Below are positions 53,789 through 63,781 of a stretch of DNA of 64,000 bases, in pieces. The stretch's first letter is position 1; each line of letters starts with the position of its first letter. The DNA lies in assembly GCA_943736015.1 (NCBI GenBank), contig OX031065.1, positions 14,847,427-14,911,426 of the forward strand. Direction: 5' to 3'. The notes below the pieces were generated by a model. It searched no databases, was not told the DNA's origin, and saw only the letters and a list, made by a program, of their open reading frames with translations. The translations under genes were made by a program, and so were the position numbers. Source of the stretch: Tridacna crocea. Taxonomy: Eukaryota; Mollusca; Bivalvia; Cardiida; Cardiidae.

Positions 53789-54086
53789 ATATTGCAGCAG
53801 ATGATTTCTGAAAAGGTTGTGGAGGGAAAAAATTTTCATCATTACCATTTTTTCCTTTTTTGGCTGCATTGTATTTATGTGTAGTAGAATTTCAGTTAAT
53901 GCTGATTTCTCTTGTGTTACAATTTGGATTTGTTCCAAGTCTTCTGCAACACATTTCTTTCCAAAGCAACTGACTCAACTATAGATAAATCTAGCTTTTG
54001 AAATCTTTGACAAAAGAGGTCTTGAAATAGCAATGCATGTAATAACAGAACTTTTGGCAGTTTTGAGGCACTTAAATTCTTAATCA

Positions 54087-54528
54087 AATATTAAATTTTC
54101 GACAGATCGAAATTGGAAGCATTTTAAAACGATAAATTAAGTATTGCTTAAATGAAGGGATTTGTCTGTGATAGGATAAAAAACATTGTGGAAAAAAGAG
54201 AAAATGTTAGTTACCAGCAGTTTCTCGGTTTTCCACAATGTTACCAAAAGCCCTTTTCTACAGGGTTGTTAAAAGTCTAGTTTGTTTTAAAAGGAGAAAG
54301 AAGCTGGATTTTTGGCAGAGGTTTCACCCTGTACCTCATAATCCCAAGTTTTAATGACTCCAAGAATGGAGGCTCTGGAAAACATTGTGGGAAAAGGAGA
54401 AAATGCTGGTAACCAGCATTTTCACCTTTTCCCACAATGTTGCCTATCCTTTCACAGACAAAAATCATCTTTTTAGCAACAAATAATATGGATTCCAAAA
54501 ATACCTTAATTGTGTGATAAAGAATTAA
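54087..54528. repeat. Two palindromic MITEs
   Basis: A worn reverse copy (54087-54291) is followed by a forward copy (54325-54528, CACCCTGTACCTCATAAT, hairpin ATGCTGGTAACCAGCATT, end TGTGATAAAGAATTAA). Confidence 0.72.
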
Positions 54529-54712
54529 TGGTCAAGTGTTCTTGTTCATATTGACTAAGACCCAATGTCTGTCATTTTGTATAACTCTGCAAACCAACTG
54601 ATCAAAAGTTTGGTGAGGAACTTGGTACATGTAGTGTTATAGGAGACCACTCCTTCATGCATGGCCTTGTCCCAATTTAAATAAAATACATGTACCTAAC
54701 AACTGGGTTAGA

Positions 54713-54790
54713 GAGATATCTCTTTGGCTCAGTGGTTAAGATACTGGCATTTTGTCCTGGCATTCTAGGGTTCAAATCCTGCCCTGTCCC
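54713..54790 (+). mobile_element. tRNA-like SINE head in the last intron of the Iroquois-like gene
   Basis: TTTGGCTCAGTGGTTAAGAT (A box) and GGGTTCAAATCCTGCC (B box), 34 bp apart. The flanking acceptor arms do not pair. Confidence 0.6.
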
Positions 54791-54919
54791 CAATTTGTGC
54801 CATGCATTTGTTCATTTGTTTCGTTATTACAGACTTTGTTTGTAAGAGTACTGTCTCAATAAATTACACATCCAAATTTTAAGAAGAAAATTTCAAAACC
54901 ATAAATTTCTATTTTTTAG

Positions 54920-55500
54920 ATAAACGTGAGAGAAGCGGCAGTATATCCAGCAGTATATCACATTACAGTACAAGCGACGGAGATACTTCCAAAGATCTAT
55001 CCGACATCTCGGATATTGATGTTGACGACTCCTCTTTGAAAAAACACAGACCCATCAAGAAATGTGTTCAAAGACTGTTTTCTCCAGACCCCAGATCTGA
55101 TAACATGATGGATCCCTCCAGCTCACCAGATAGTATCATGTCAGACAGACTAGCAGCAGACGAGCCTAGAGAATCGCGTCTGCCAGCAGTCTCTGATGTG
55201 TTGCCGAATTACGCAAGCCATTCTAAACCTGAGATTCTGATTAACTCTGGCGCAATTTCACAAAAACCAAAGATTTGGTCCATATCTGAAATCATTGGCT
55301 CAGCTTCCTCAACATTGAATACAGAAAGTATGTCCACAAATCCTTTAAATTACATGGTGCCATATTCAGATTATTTTTCAGGGTATTCAGCATATTCATA
55401 TTCAACAATGGATCACACAACATGTACATCTGGCTATAATCAAAGTCAGCAACATTTTGATCACTTTTCAAATTCACAAAGTAGCCTGCATTATTTGTAA
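54920..55500 (+). CDS. Iroquois-like homeobox gene, last exon with Iro-box-like motif
   Basis: Starts after TTTTTTAG, completes an Asp codon and runs to a TAA stop. It contains a Ser/Asp-rich acidic stretch (DTSKDLSDISDIDVDDSS), a basic patch (KKHRPIKKCVQ) and, at about residues 296-301, KPKIWS followed by ISEIIGSA. This resembles the conserved PKIWSLAE-type motif downstream of the homeodomain in Iroquois proteins and supports the class assignment independently. The C-terminus is Ser/Tyr/Gln-rich. The five exons total 1122 bp, exactly 374 codons with the stop. Confidence 0.9.
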
Positions 55501-55536
55501 CTGTGTTTATTGTAAGTCAGCCTTGTGATTCTAACT

Positions 55537-55758
55537 TTTTTCTTGATGACCAAATTCTAGACTTATCCAATTCAAAGTATAAATTTTGCAGATCACAAAA
55601 CAAAATGTGGACCAGATGTAATGTAATTCTTCAATGAATGGATAGAAAATATTGTGGGAACAGGAGAAAATGCTGTTCACCAGTATTTCTTTTTTTTCCC
55701 ACAATGTTTTCAGAAGACACGCCCTCAGAGTCACTACACAGAATCATAAATCAATAAA
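55537..55758. other. 3' UTR of the Iroquois-like gene with a MITE and AATAAA
   Basis: A degenerate reverse-oriented MITE (55537-55747) lies within 250 bp of the stop codon and is followed by AATAAA at 55753-55758. If the transcript ends there, the palindrome (55645-55710) is transcribed as part of the 3' UTR. Confidence 0.5.
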
Positions 55759-56111
55759 ATGATTTTTTTTTCATATTTGATGGAAATTATTTGGCACTGC
55801 TCTAAGAGGATGTTTATATTATTAAAAGAAAAACTTAAAGAAATCAAAAAGAAAGTTACTTTTAAATCTTTTTTAAGTGCTTGTCTTGAGCATTTTGTCT
55901 GGTTTTTCACTCTTACCTTTTTTTTTTAAAATTTTGCTGTCTATGTAAAACTATGGATCTACCTGACTTTAAAGGACTCGTAGCATCCAAATGTAAACAG
56001 TGTGTGTCAAAATGCATTGAAATGAAAATCAAACCATTCAAAAGTATGAAAATTGTGGTGAAGATACCAATCTTTTATTTACAGTCAGTCCAAGTGTTAG
56101 TCATTGGAAGA

Positions 56112-56339
56112 AAACTCAATACCAAACAACAAATTGATAGACTGCTCCAAATTGAAAGCATTTGCAGACGACAAAACAAATGTGACTATAAAATCAAAAT
56201 TTGATTTTGGAAGGGTAGAAAACATTGTGGGCAAATGAGAAAATGCTGGTATCCAGCATTTTCTCCTTTTCCCACGATGTTTTCAAAAAGCTTCTACCTC
56301 AGGGTCGTCAAAAGTCTTCATTGTTAGGTAAAGGGTTAA
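56112..56339 (-). repeat. Palindromic MITE
   Basis: TCAATACCAAACAACAAA ... TTAGGTAAAGGGTTAA with a good hairpin. Confidence 0.87.
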
Positions 56340-56767
56340 CAAAAAAACTTGTTCTTGTTGTCTTTGTCTAATGCTTGGAGCAACTGTACAAGAACGAATT
56401 GTCGTCTTCACAATAATTTCAAAGGCAAGTTTTGGATTTAATGCATTTTAACATCCCACATTGTTTACTTTCTGGTCACCACTTGGCCTTTTAAAGACAG
56501 TAGTACATAGAGATTATTTAAATATGGTCTCAAATGAAGGATGGAAATTCATCATTTAGGCAAAATATCCGTTTGTCTCAATGTGGTTAGTATTTAAGGT
56601 AAGCAGTGGTAAAAGTATCTTAAAAGCTTGTCATTTGTTTATGTTAATTCTTACTTTATTTAATGTATGAACATGTATTTGTGTGTAAAATAAAATAGTA
56701 TATGAATTGATGTTCTAGTCACATGTTTTCTGTATTTACTACAGTTTGTGTGCTACATGGGTCAACT
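56340..56767. other. No recognisable element
   Basis: AT-rich, with AATAAA at about 56690. It could be an alternative 3' end of the upstream gene, but nothing else supports that. Confidence 0.3.
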
Positions 56768-56780
56768 CACATCTAATTGC

Positions 56781-57042
56781 TCGCCTGGGTGGCTCAGTGA
56801 TGAGCGTGTCAGACTCATGACCTGGTGGTTGTGAGTTCGATACCCGGTTGATGCGAACTTTCTTTCCGGCGTATTTTCGCCGCTCACCTCTGCTGAAGCA
56901 TGTGAGAAAAGTAGTCGGTGGCTTTGGAAAGAAAGTAGTGTAAGTACTGGTGTGAGAAGGAAACACATGTGCCTCACCGACCGCCATGATATGACCCTAG
57001 CTGTTAAAGTGGCGTTAAACCCCAATACAACCAACCAACCAA
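56781..57042 (+). mobile_element. Full tRNA-derived SINE, 262 bp, 13-bp target duplication
   Basis: Flanked by CACATCTAATTGC at 56768-56780 and 57043-57055. Head TCGCCTGGGTGGCTCAGTGA with B box GAGTTCGATACCC; a body; then GTTAAAGTGGCGTTAAACCC and an (AACC)n tail. A different SINE family from 44208-44509. Confidence 0.9.
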
Positions 57043-57071
57043 CACATCTAATTGCCTTGTAAGTGCTGGAG

Positions 57072-57193
57072 TCTTTAATCCTTTCCAAACAATCCTGAAT
57101 TTTAACCAGCATTTTTTTCTGTTCCACAATGTTGTTCTACCCTTTCAAAAGTGAATTTTTATTATTGAGTTACAATTACTTTGTCTTCTTTAA
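57072..57193 (+). repeat. Truncated palindromic MITE
   Basis: TTAATCCTTTCCAAACAA, right hairpin arm and half of the right arm, cut by the next MITE. Confidence 0.65.
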
Positions 57194-58664
57194 CTCATTA
57201 CCACACAATCCCTACTTTTGACGACCCTGAGAAAGAAGCCTTTAGAAAACATTGTGGTAAAAGGAGAAAATGTTGGTAACCAGCATTTTCTCTTTTTTAT
57301 ACGCCCGTCGAAGACGGGACGTATTATGGGATCACCCGTGGCGTCCGGGTGAGCGGGCGGGAGGGCGGGCGGCGTCCAGTTCTTTGTACGGAGCATATCT
57401 CCAAAACTATTCTAGCTAGGGTTACAAAATTTCATGGGTGGATAGATCTCATCGAGGGGGAGTGCAGTGCACAGGAACCATAACTCTTGCTCGCTTAATT
57501 TTTGAGTTATTGCCCTTTGTTGTTTTTCATACTTGAATTTTGTCCGGAGCATATCTCCAAAACTATACTACCTAGGGTTATGAAATTTCATGGGTGGATA
57601 GATCTCATTAAGGGGGAGTGCAGTGCACAGGAACCATAACTCTTGCTTGCTTAATTTTTGAGTTATTGCCCTTTGTTGTTTTTCATACTTGAATTTTGTC
57701 CGGAGCATATCTCCAAAACTATACTACCTAGGGTTATGAATTTCATGGGTGGATAGATCTCATTGAGGGGGAGTGCAGTGCACAGGAACCATAACTCTTG
57801 CATGCTGAATTTTTGAGTTATAGCCCTTTGTTGTTTTTCATACTTGAATTTTCTCCGGAGCATATCTCCAAAATTATACTAGCTAGGGTTATGAAATTTC
57901 ATGGGTGGATAGATCTCATCGAGGGCGAGTGCAGTGCACAGGAACCATAACTCTTGCATGCTGAATTTTTGAGTCATTGCCCTTTGTTGTTTTTCATACT
58001 TGAATTTTCTCCGGAGCATATCTCCAAAATTATACTACCTAGGGTTATGAAATTTCATGGGTGGATAGATCTCATCGAGGGGGAGTGCAGTGTACAGGAA
58101 CCATAACTCTTGCTTGCTTAATTTTTGAGTTATTGCCCTTTGTTGTTTTTCATACTTAAATTTTCTCCGGAGCATATCTCCAAAACTATACTAGCTAGGG
58201 TTATGAAATTTCATGGGTGGATAGATCTCATCAAGGGGAAGTGCAGTGCACAGGAATCATAACTCTTGCTTGCTTAATTTTTGAGTTATTGCCCTTTGTT
58301 GTTTTTCATACTTGAATTTTGTCCGGAGGATATCTCCAAAATTATACTAGCTAGGGTTATGAAATTTCATGGGTGGATAGATCTCATCAAGGGGGAGCGC
58401 AGTGCACAGGAATCATAACTCTTGCTTGCTTAATTTTTGTGTTATTGCCTTTTGTTGTTTTTCATACTTGAATTTTGTCCGGTGCATGCCCCAGCTTTAC
58501 AATTTGGGGTAAGACGGGCGTATCTTGCGACAATTTGCCGCTCTTGTTCCACAATGTTTTCTACCTTTCCCAAATCAAATCATGATTTTTCATTCACATT
58601 TATTTTGTTGTCTGCAAATGCTATTTGGACCAGTCTATAAATTTGTTATGCGGTAAAGAGTTAA
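57190..58664 (+). repeat. Palindromic MITE interrupted by element 57299-58548
   Basis: TTAACTCATTACCACACA ... CCAGCATTTTCTCTTTT on the left; TCCACAATGTTTTCTACC ... GCGGTAAAGAGTTAA on the right. Confidence 0.87.
57299..58548 (+). mobile_element. HINE/Helentron-like element 5 with seven 156-bp units
   Basis: 5' hairpin ATACGCCCGTC-GAA-GACGGGACGTAT. The inverted start GACGGGCGTAT lies at 58513-58523, and the element ends CCGCTCTTGTT. The core has units beginning GGAGCATATCTCCAAAACTA at 57390, 57546, 57702, 57857, 58013, 58169 and 58325 (period 156, once 155). It is inserted in a MITE hairpin. Confidence 0.88.
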
Positions 58665-58862
58665 AAGCTTCCAATTTAGGGAAACCTCATTGTAAATAAT
58701 TGATAGATGAAGACATTAGCCTTGTCTGAACTAAAGGTATTTACAGACAACAATTTAGATGTGGCTCATTTGATGGAATTTGTCTTTGAAACAGTATGAA
58801 ACATTTTCCGAATTTTTTGCTGTACTCAAAATGTTTTCAAAAGGCTTTTTCCTGAAGATTCT
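58665..58862 (-). repeat. Degenerate MITE
   Basis: Only arm-like stretches (AGGTATTTACAGACAACAAT; TTTTCAAAAGGCTTTTTC) remain. Confidence 0.5.
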
Positions 58863-59090
58863 TAACTCATTACCAAACAACAAAATTTTAGACTCATCCA
58901 AATTGAAAGCATTTGCAGAAGACAAAATAAATGTGACTCAAAGATTGAAATGTAACTTTAAAAGAATAGAAAACATTGTGGGAAAAGCAGAAAATGTTGG
59001 TTATCAGCATTTTCTCATTTTCCCACAGTGTTTTAAGAAGGCTTCTTCGCCTGGGTCATAAAAACCAAGGGTTGTTTGGTGAAGGGTTAA
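58863..59090 (-). repeat. Palindromic MITE (228 bp)
   Basis: TTAACTCATTACCAAACA ... TTTGGTGAAGGGTTAA; hairpin centre GTTGGTTATCAGC. Confidence 0.88.
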
Positions 59091-59359
59091 AACTTGAGAA
59101 ATTAAAATGTTGGACATCCCATTGAGTTACATTCCTTAACACGTTACCACACAGCAAAATTTTAGACCTATCCAAATTGAAAGCATTTGCAGATGACAAT
59201 TTCAAAGTGACTCAAATAATGCAATTTTGCTATGTTAGGGTAGAAAACTTTGTGGGAAAAGGAGAAAATGCTGGTTACCAGCATTTTCTCCTTTTCCTAC
59301 AATGTTTTCAAAAGGCTTCTTCCCGAGGGGCGTCAAAAGTCGTCATTGTGTGGTAAAGG

Positions 59360-61281
59360 CAGGGTTCGCGCTGCCGATCGCCATTGTCGCCATTTGCGAC
59401 AAAAATTAAAATTTGGCGCAAGATTTTTTCATTTGGCGAAAATGCGTGGCGACAACTTTTTACAAGCTGGCCCCAAAAAGAAATTCTTTTGAAATTCATT
59501 GTCGTAAGCGTTTGCGAGCTACGCGAGTTATAGCCTCGGTCGAGTGGGCGAAGAAGTCGCCGAATTTCAAAAAACTTCGCTCATTTCGCCAAGAAAAGCG
59601 AAGTCCAAGTCGACTGAAAAAAATCGGGAAGTCGCCTCGCGTATATTGACAAAGCGTCCTGTGTGTAATCTACCATATCAGCGTGTGCCGTACCCGATTT
59701 ACAGTTAGTGCCCAATCAGCGAGTTTAATTAGTTTACAACATACCGAGAGTCTGATTGACAAGTCATTGTTAATTAACTTTACAACACCATGGGATAATC
59801 CCCTATTATTGACAAATATCAGCGCCGCCTATCGGTGTTTGTCGGACCTCTATTTTTGAAACACGGTTTGCTAAATTTAGTAACTACCTATATGAAAGTG
59901 AAAGTACTACCCCGGATATCGGTCAATCTTCGTCAACTTTTATTTCCAAAGTTTTAAATGGATTGAAATATCCCAGTTTTAAAAACCATGGAATCGGTAC
60001 CTACTTGCTTATAACCATTTACTCCTAATTAGTTATTAGACTCTACTCGCATTTTTCCAAACGAACAGATATGATGACGTACTTAGATCATTTAGATCAT
60101 GTGGCAATATTTTCAAATCATGTGACTAATTTGGCGCCAATGTAGTATCACGTTATAAGGCTTTCGGCGAATTTAGCGAAGTCACATGATTCAACTTCAA
60201 AATGGTAGCTCGTCACTGCAACAGCGTTTGGATGAAATCGAATATATTCTATGACACTAACTATAAGATAAAATGTAAAAAAAAGTTAATGTCTTTGATT
60301 CTTGATAGATCTAAGTATTCTGTTGATTTTATAGTATTTCCTTGATTGGGCTGCAAACCGCAAATCTACGAGGCTTTGAAAGTAAATCAGCTGATAGATT
60401 TAGTTGTTGAATGATGGTTTTATTTACGATTTATCCGATATTAATCAAAGACAAACGCTTATCAGACAGCTGTATTTTCGATGTCTCTTGCACTCTGAAA
60501 CTGGGTCTAACTTATCAATCGAAAGTTGAAAACATCGTGGCAATATGAGAAAATGCTGGAAGTAAGCTTTTCTACATTTAACAGACTATATTTTTTTTTT
60601 TATATGTATCTTTAAACATTAGTTCAGACTTTGAGCGGTTATCTACCTGTATTTGCCTGCTGCAAATGCTGTCAATTTGATAGGTTATAAATAGGTAACT
60701 TTTTAGCTCTTTCTTTCTATGTAAAAATGGATCGCTGCGTTAATGTCTGTGAGAAAAAGTAAAGCCGATGCCTCCCATAATGAAAGTGAATCTAGCCAAC
60801 TCGGCACACCTTCGAAAGTTGCAAAACGATTATTTAAGAACTATTGGCTTTCTGACCCTGAATTTTCTAGCTTTCTCAAATACGATGCTTGCAAAAAAGT
60901 TATGCTATGTAAAATGTGTCTACAATGTCAGGAAACAAACTCGTTCACCACTGGCAGCTCTGTCATGAAGAAAGAATAAATTATCAAACACGCAAAAAAA
61001 ATTTGAAAAACCTTGTTCAGATGACCCTGAGAAAGTGTTACTTTTTCTTTTTCATAGATAATTCTCATTTTCTAACAAAGTTGTCTACCCCTTAACATAC
61101 ATTATACATTATGAATGGACTGCAACTCTTTACAATTCCGACCAGTCTAAAATTTTGTCCAGCATGCTCATCTGGCCCCAACTCCTGAAAATTTGGCCCT
61201 AACTGTCCCCAGATTGGCCCCAACTTTTTTCATTTGGCGAAAGAGCTGGCGACAACTTTTTTAGACCCAGAGCGAACCCTG
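59360..61281. mobile_element. 1.9-kb hAT-like DNA transposon remnant
   Basis: Terminal inverted repeat CAGGGTTCGCGCT / AGAGCGAACCCTG, flanked by TAAAGG on each side. TTTGGCGAAAATGCGTGGCG and TTTGGCGAAAGAGCTGGCGA lie subterminally, as CAACTTTTT-containing direct copies. The only coding trace is the zinc-finger-like frame at 60743. Age and losses leave no transposase domain. Confidence 0.78.
60743..60979 (+). pseudogene. TTF/BED-type zinc-finger fragment of a transposase
   Basis: 78 codons ending in a stop. FKNYWLSDPEFSSFLKYDA, CKKVMLCKMC and NSFTTGSSVMKKE follow the W..y....K.mlC..C.....F..Gs pattern of the TTF-type zinc finger found in hAT-derived proteins. After the stop, IIKHAKK would supply the expected H region. 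The missing downstream catalytic domain makes it a relic. Confidence 0.55.
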
Positions 61282-61294
61282 TAAAGGGTAAAGT

Positions 61295-61676
61295 TACTCA
61301 TTGAAAACCAGAGTACATTATTTACTAGATCTAAGTCAATTTATAGCATGTCACTTAAATGTAAGAAATTTCTAAACATGTAAATAATTGGACTAGTTCA
61401 GTATTTTATATGAAATCTGAAGGACAAAAAATTCAGCAATGCATTTATATGCTTTTATTCTAATACTTCATTATTGTAGTATATTTATATGTCACCACTA
61501 AAAAATGAATAAATAACATTTATTATTTACAACATCAATGAATGTACGTGTACATGATAAAAGCTCTTCCAACAAGTTTGAGACTGTGCCTGTGCTGAGA
61601 CCAACGGTTTTTAACCTTTTACTAAACCTTTTTTATATAAACTCAAAATAGAAAGCATTTGCAGATGACATACACG
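61295..61676. other. No recognisable element apart from a MITE end
   Basis: 61611-61676 is a left MITE end in reverse arm type (CCTTTTACTAAACCTTTT, GAAAGCATTTGCAGATGACA). Confidence 0.45.
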
Positions 61677-61846
61677 GTATTTGGGGTTTTTTTTTAGTTA
61701 AAGGACAAAATTTATTTCATTGAGTGAACACCATTGGTGATATTTTCACAAGTGTGCAGCCATGAGTGAAAATATTACTAATGGGGTTTACAAGATGAAA
61801 TAAATTTCAATCTTTAACTGTAAAAAAAAAACCAAATATTGTATTC
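61677..61846. repeat. 170-bp foldback (inverted-repeat) element
   Basis: TTTTTAGTTAAAGGACAAAA / TTTCAATCTTTAACTGTAAA and ATTTATTTCAT / ATGAAATAAAT pair. The inner arms GTGATATTTTCAC and GTGAAAATATTAC also pair. Confidence 0.7.
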
Positions 61847-62099
61847 ATTTCATGCTTTTAACCCTATCTGGGAGGAACTTTATCAAAATCCAATACAGTT
61901 CCTTAAAGTTATACCCTGTGGCGTACCCCTTCCGCATAGCAACACATTACAATATTACGTAAGGTAAATGATGTCATATTTCCATCTGGTTGTGAGTCAC
62001 GCTCAATTTAACTAGGAAACTAGAATATAAGAATTGGTATTTTCACTGTTCACAACCATGAAATATCGAAAAATATTTCACCGATATTTCTCAATATCC

Positions 62100-62681
62100 T
62101 ATGGGAAAGCATGAAATAAAAATCAAGTATACGACAAAAACTGAAACTTGTCTTTGGAAGGGAAGTATTATTTGTGGGAAAAGGAGAAAATGCGGGCTAC
62201 AAGCATTTTCTCTGTTTGCCACATTGTTTCAAAAAGACTTATTTTGAAGGAGTTTAAAACTTGTGTTTGTGAAAATAAGTCTATGAAAGCTTGAAAATAT
62301 TTCAGTTAAAACTGATACTATCAATTTTAACCTTTACCAAACAATCACAAATTTCAACAATCCTATGGAAGAAGGTTTTTCAAAACATTCTGATCATTGT
62401 TTTTATGATATTTGAGAAACCAGTCAATGATTTTGGTAGAATGTTATGCAAATAAAATCTTTTACCACACAATCATGAGTTTTAACGACCCCAAAGTAAA
62501 AGCTTTTTGAAAACATTGTGAGATAAGGAGAAAATGCTGGTAACCAGCATTTTCTCCTTTTCCCACAATGTTTTCTACCCTATTAAAGACAGAAAACATC
62601 ATCTGAGCTACTCTGAATTAGTCGTCTGCAAATGCCTTCAATTTGGACCAGTCTGAAATGTTGATGAGTGGTAAAGAGTTT
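62100..62681. repeat. MITE cluster
   Basis: Worn reverse copy (62100-62275), a left-end fragment (62326-62400) and a good forward copy (62457-62681: CTTTTACCACACAATCAT, hairpin ATGCTGGTAACCAGCAT, end GTGGTAAAGAGTT). Confidence 0.72.
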
Positions 62682-62824
62682 TGTATTAGTGAAAGAAACT
62701 CCAGGAGGGGATTTTTAATTGCCATTGTCAATAACAATATTTATCACAAAACCTCCCTTGTTTTCAGTGTAATATACCCATTACGAATTTTCTTATCTTA
62801 CACACGTTTGATATCACATTTGTG

Positions 62825-62844
62825 TGACGTCATTTTTGACGTCA
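62825..62844. promoter_or_regulatory. Two CRE-like TGACGTCA sites
   Basis: Perfect TGACGTCA at 62825-62832 and 62837-62844. They fit CREB/ATF sites by sequence, but no gene is seen nearby. Confidence 0.3.
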
Positions 62845-62971
62845 TTTTGTACGCATTTCATACAAGTGAAGGGGTCTCATCTAAAATACCGCGGGTGCAT
62901 TGATGAATGTTTTTGGATCATCTGATCTATATTTTGTGAAATATCATTATGTGATAAAAAGAATCTGACAT

Positions 62972-63104
62972 TTGTGGGGGTTTGAGATAAGATTTTATTA
63001 AACTCGTCAAGGAAAATGTTATTAAGCTCGCCAAAGGCTCGCTTAATAACATTTCCCTAGACTCGTTTAATAAAACCTTTTCTCAAAAGTCCACTCATGT
63101 CAGA
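62972..63104. repeat. Long palindrome (about 55-bp arms)
   Basis: AATCTGACATTTGTGG pairs with CCACTCATGTCAGATC; GAGATAAGATTTTATTAAAC with the reverse of GTTTAATAAAACCTTTTCTC; and GGAAAATGTTATTAAGC with GCTTAATAACATTTCC, around a loop of about 13 nt. Confidence 0.85.
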
Positions 63105-63736
63105 TCCTATATATCACTAAAATAAAGTTGAAAACAGCATGAAACACCACAAAAGCAAACAGGAAATTTTTGTACATTAATTCAAATTTATTATACACCT
63201 GAAAATCCTCTTGCTCAAATATATGATTTGCATGTGGGTAAATATCACATGTAACAGAAAGAAAAGTCTGTATACCTTATCTACACACAGTCAAATATGG
63301 TGCCAAATATGTTATGATAATGTAACAAAAATATGTACCTCATGGGCAAAATATGTATGTATTCATTTGCATTTTGATTGGTCAACTTTCCTGGTGCTAG
63401 TATTTATTGCTCACCAAGCAAGAAAATTTTGACATCTCGTTCAGCATTAGATGTCACTCCATATCACATTTTCTCATGCTGTTTGAATCAAATACAAGCT
63501 CCAGGTTAGCTACAACAACATAATAATATTCCATATGTGTCACAAATAATTTGAAATTAATAGTAAAGTGCATTGCATTTTGTGCATTGCGTATTGTGCA
63601 TTGAGTAATGTGCATACATGAATTGTCATGGAATAACTTAAATATCACAGGACAGCCTTGATGAGCCAAACGTAAAGATATATCTTAATGAGCTATGCTA
63701 TGTTAAAAGGGGGCTTAATGCATCTACAAAATGCAT
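63105..63736. other. No recognisable element
   Basis: Short TGCATTGCGTATTGTGCATT repetition at 63570-63615; otherwise featureless. Confidence 0.4.
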
Positions 63737-63781
63737 CGACCCATGTCAGCCTGCGCAGTCCGCACAGGCTGACATGGGTCG
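63737..63781. repeat. Perfect 17-bp inverted repeat
   Basis: CGACCCATGTCAGCCTG and CAGGCTGACATGGGTCG around CGCAGTCCGCA; shares its core with the element at 16955. Confidence 0.9.

Larger units (their letters stand above)
59136..61294 (-). repeat. Palindromic MITE interrupted near its right end by a hAT-like element
   Basis: TTAACACGTTACCACACA ... TGTGGTAAAGG at 59136-59359; the remaining end TAAAGGGTAAAG is at 61282-61293. Confidence 0.83.

Noticed and set aside
57300..58500. Possible satellite centromere or CRISPR-like array
   Set aside because: The 156-bp units are contiguous without unique spacers and are enclosed by transposon-like ends; this is a eukaryotic minisatellite element.
59308..59649. 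Frames of 60-80 codons around 59.3-59.6 kb
   Set aside because: They straddle the junction of a MITE and the hAT-like element; no family resemblance and no splice context.
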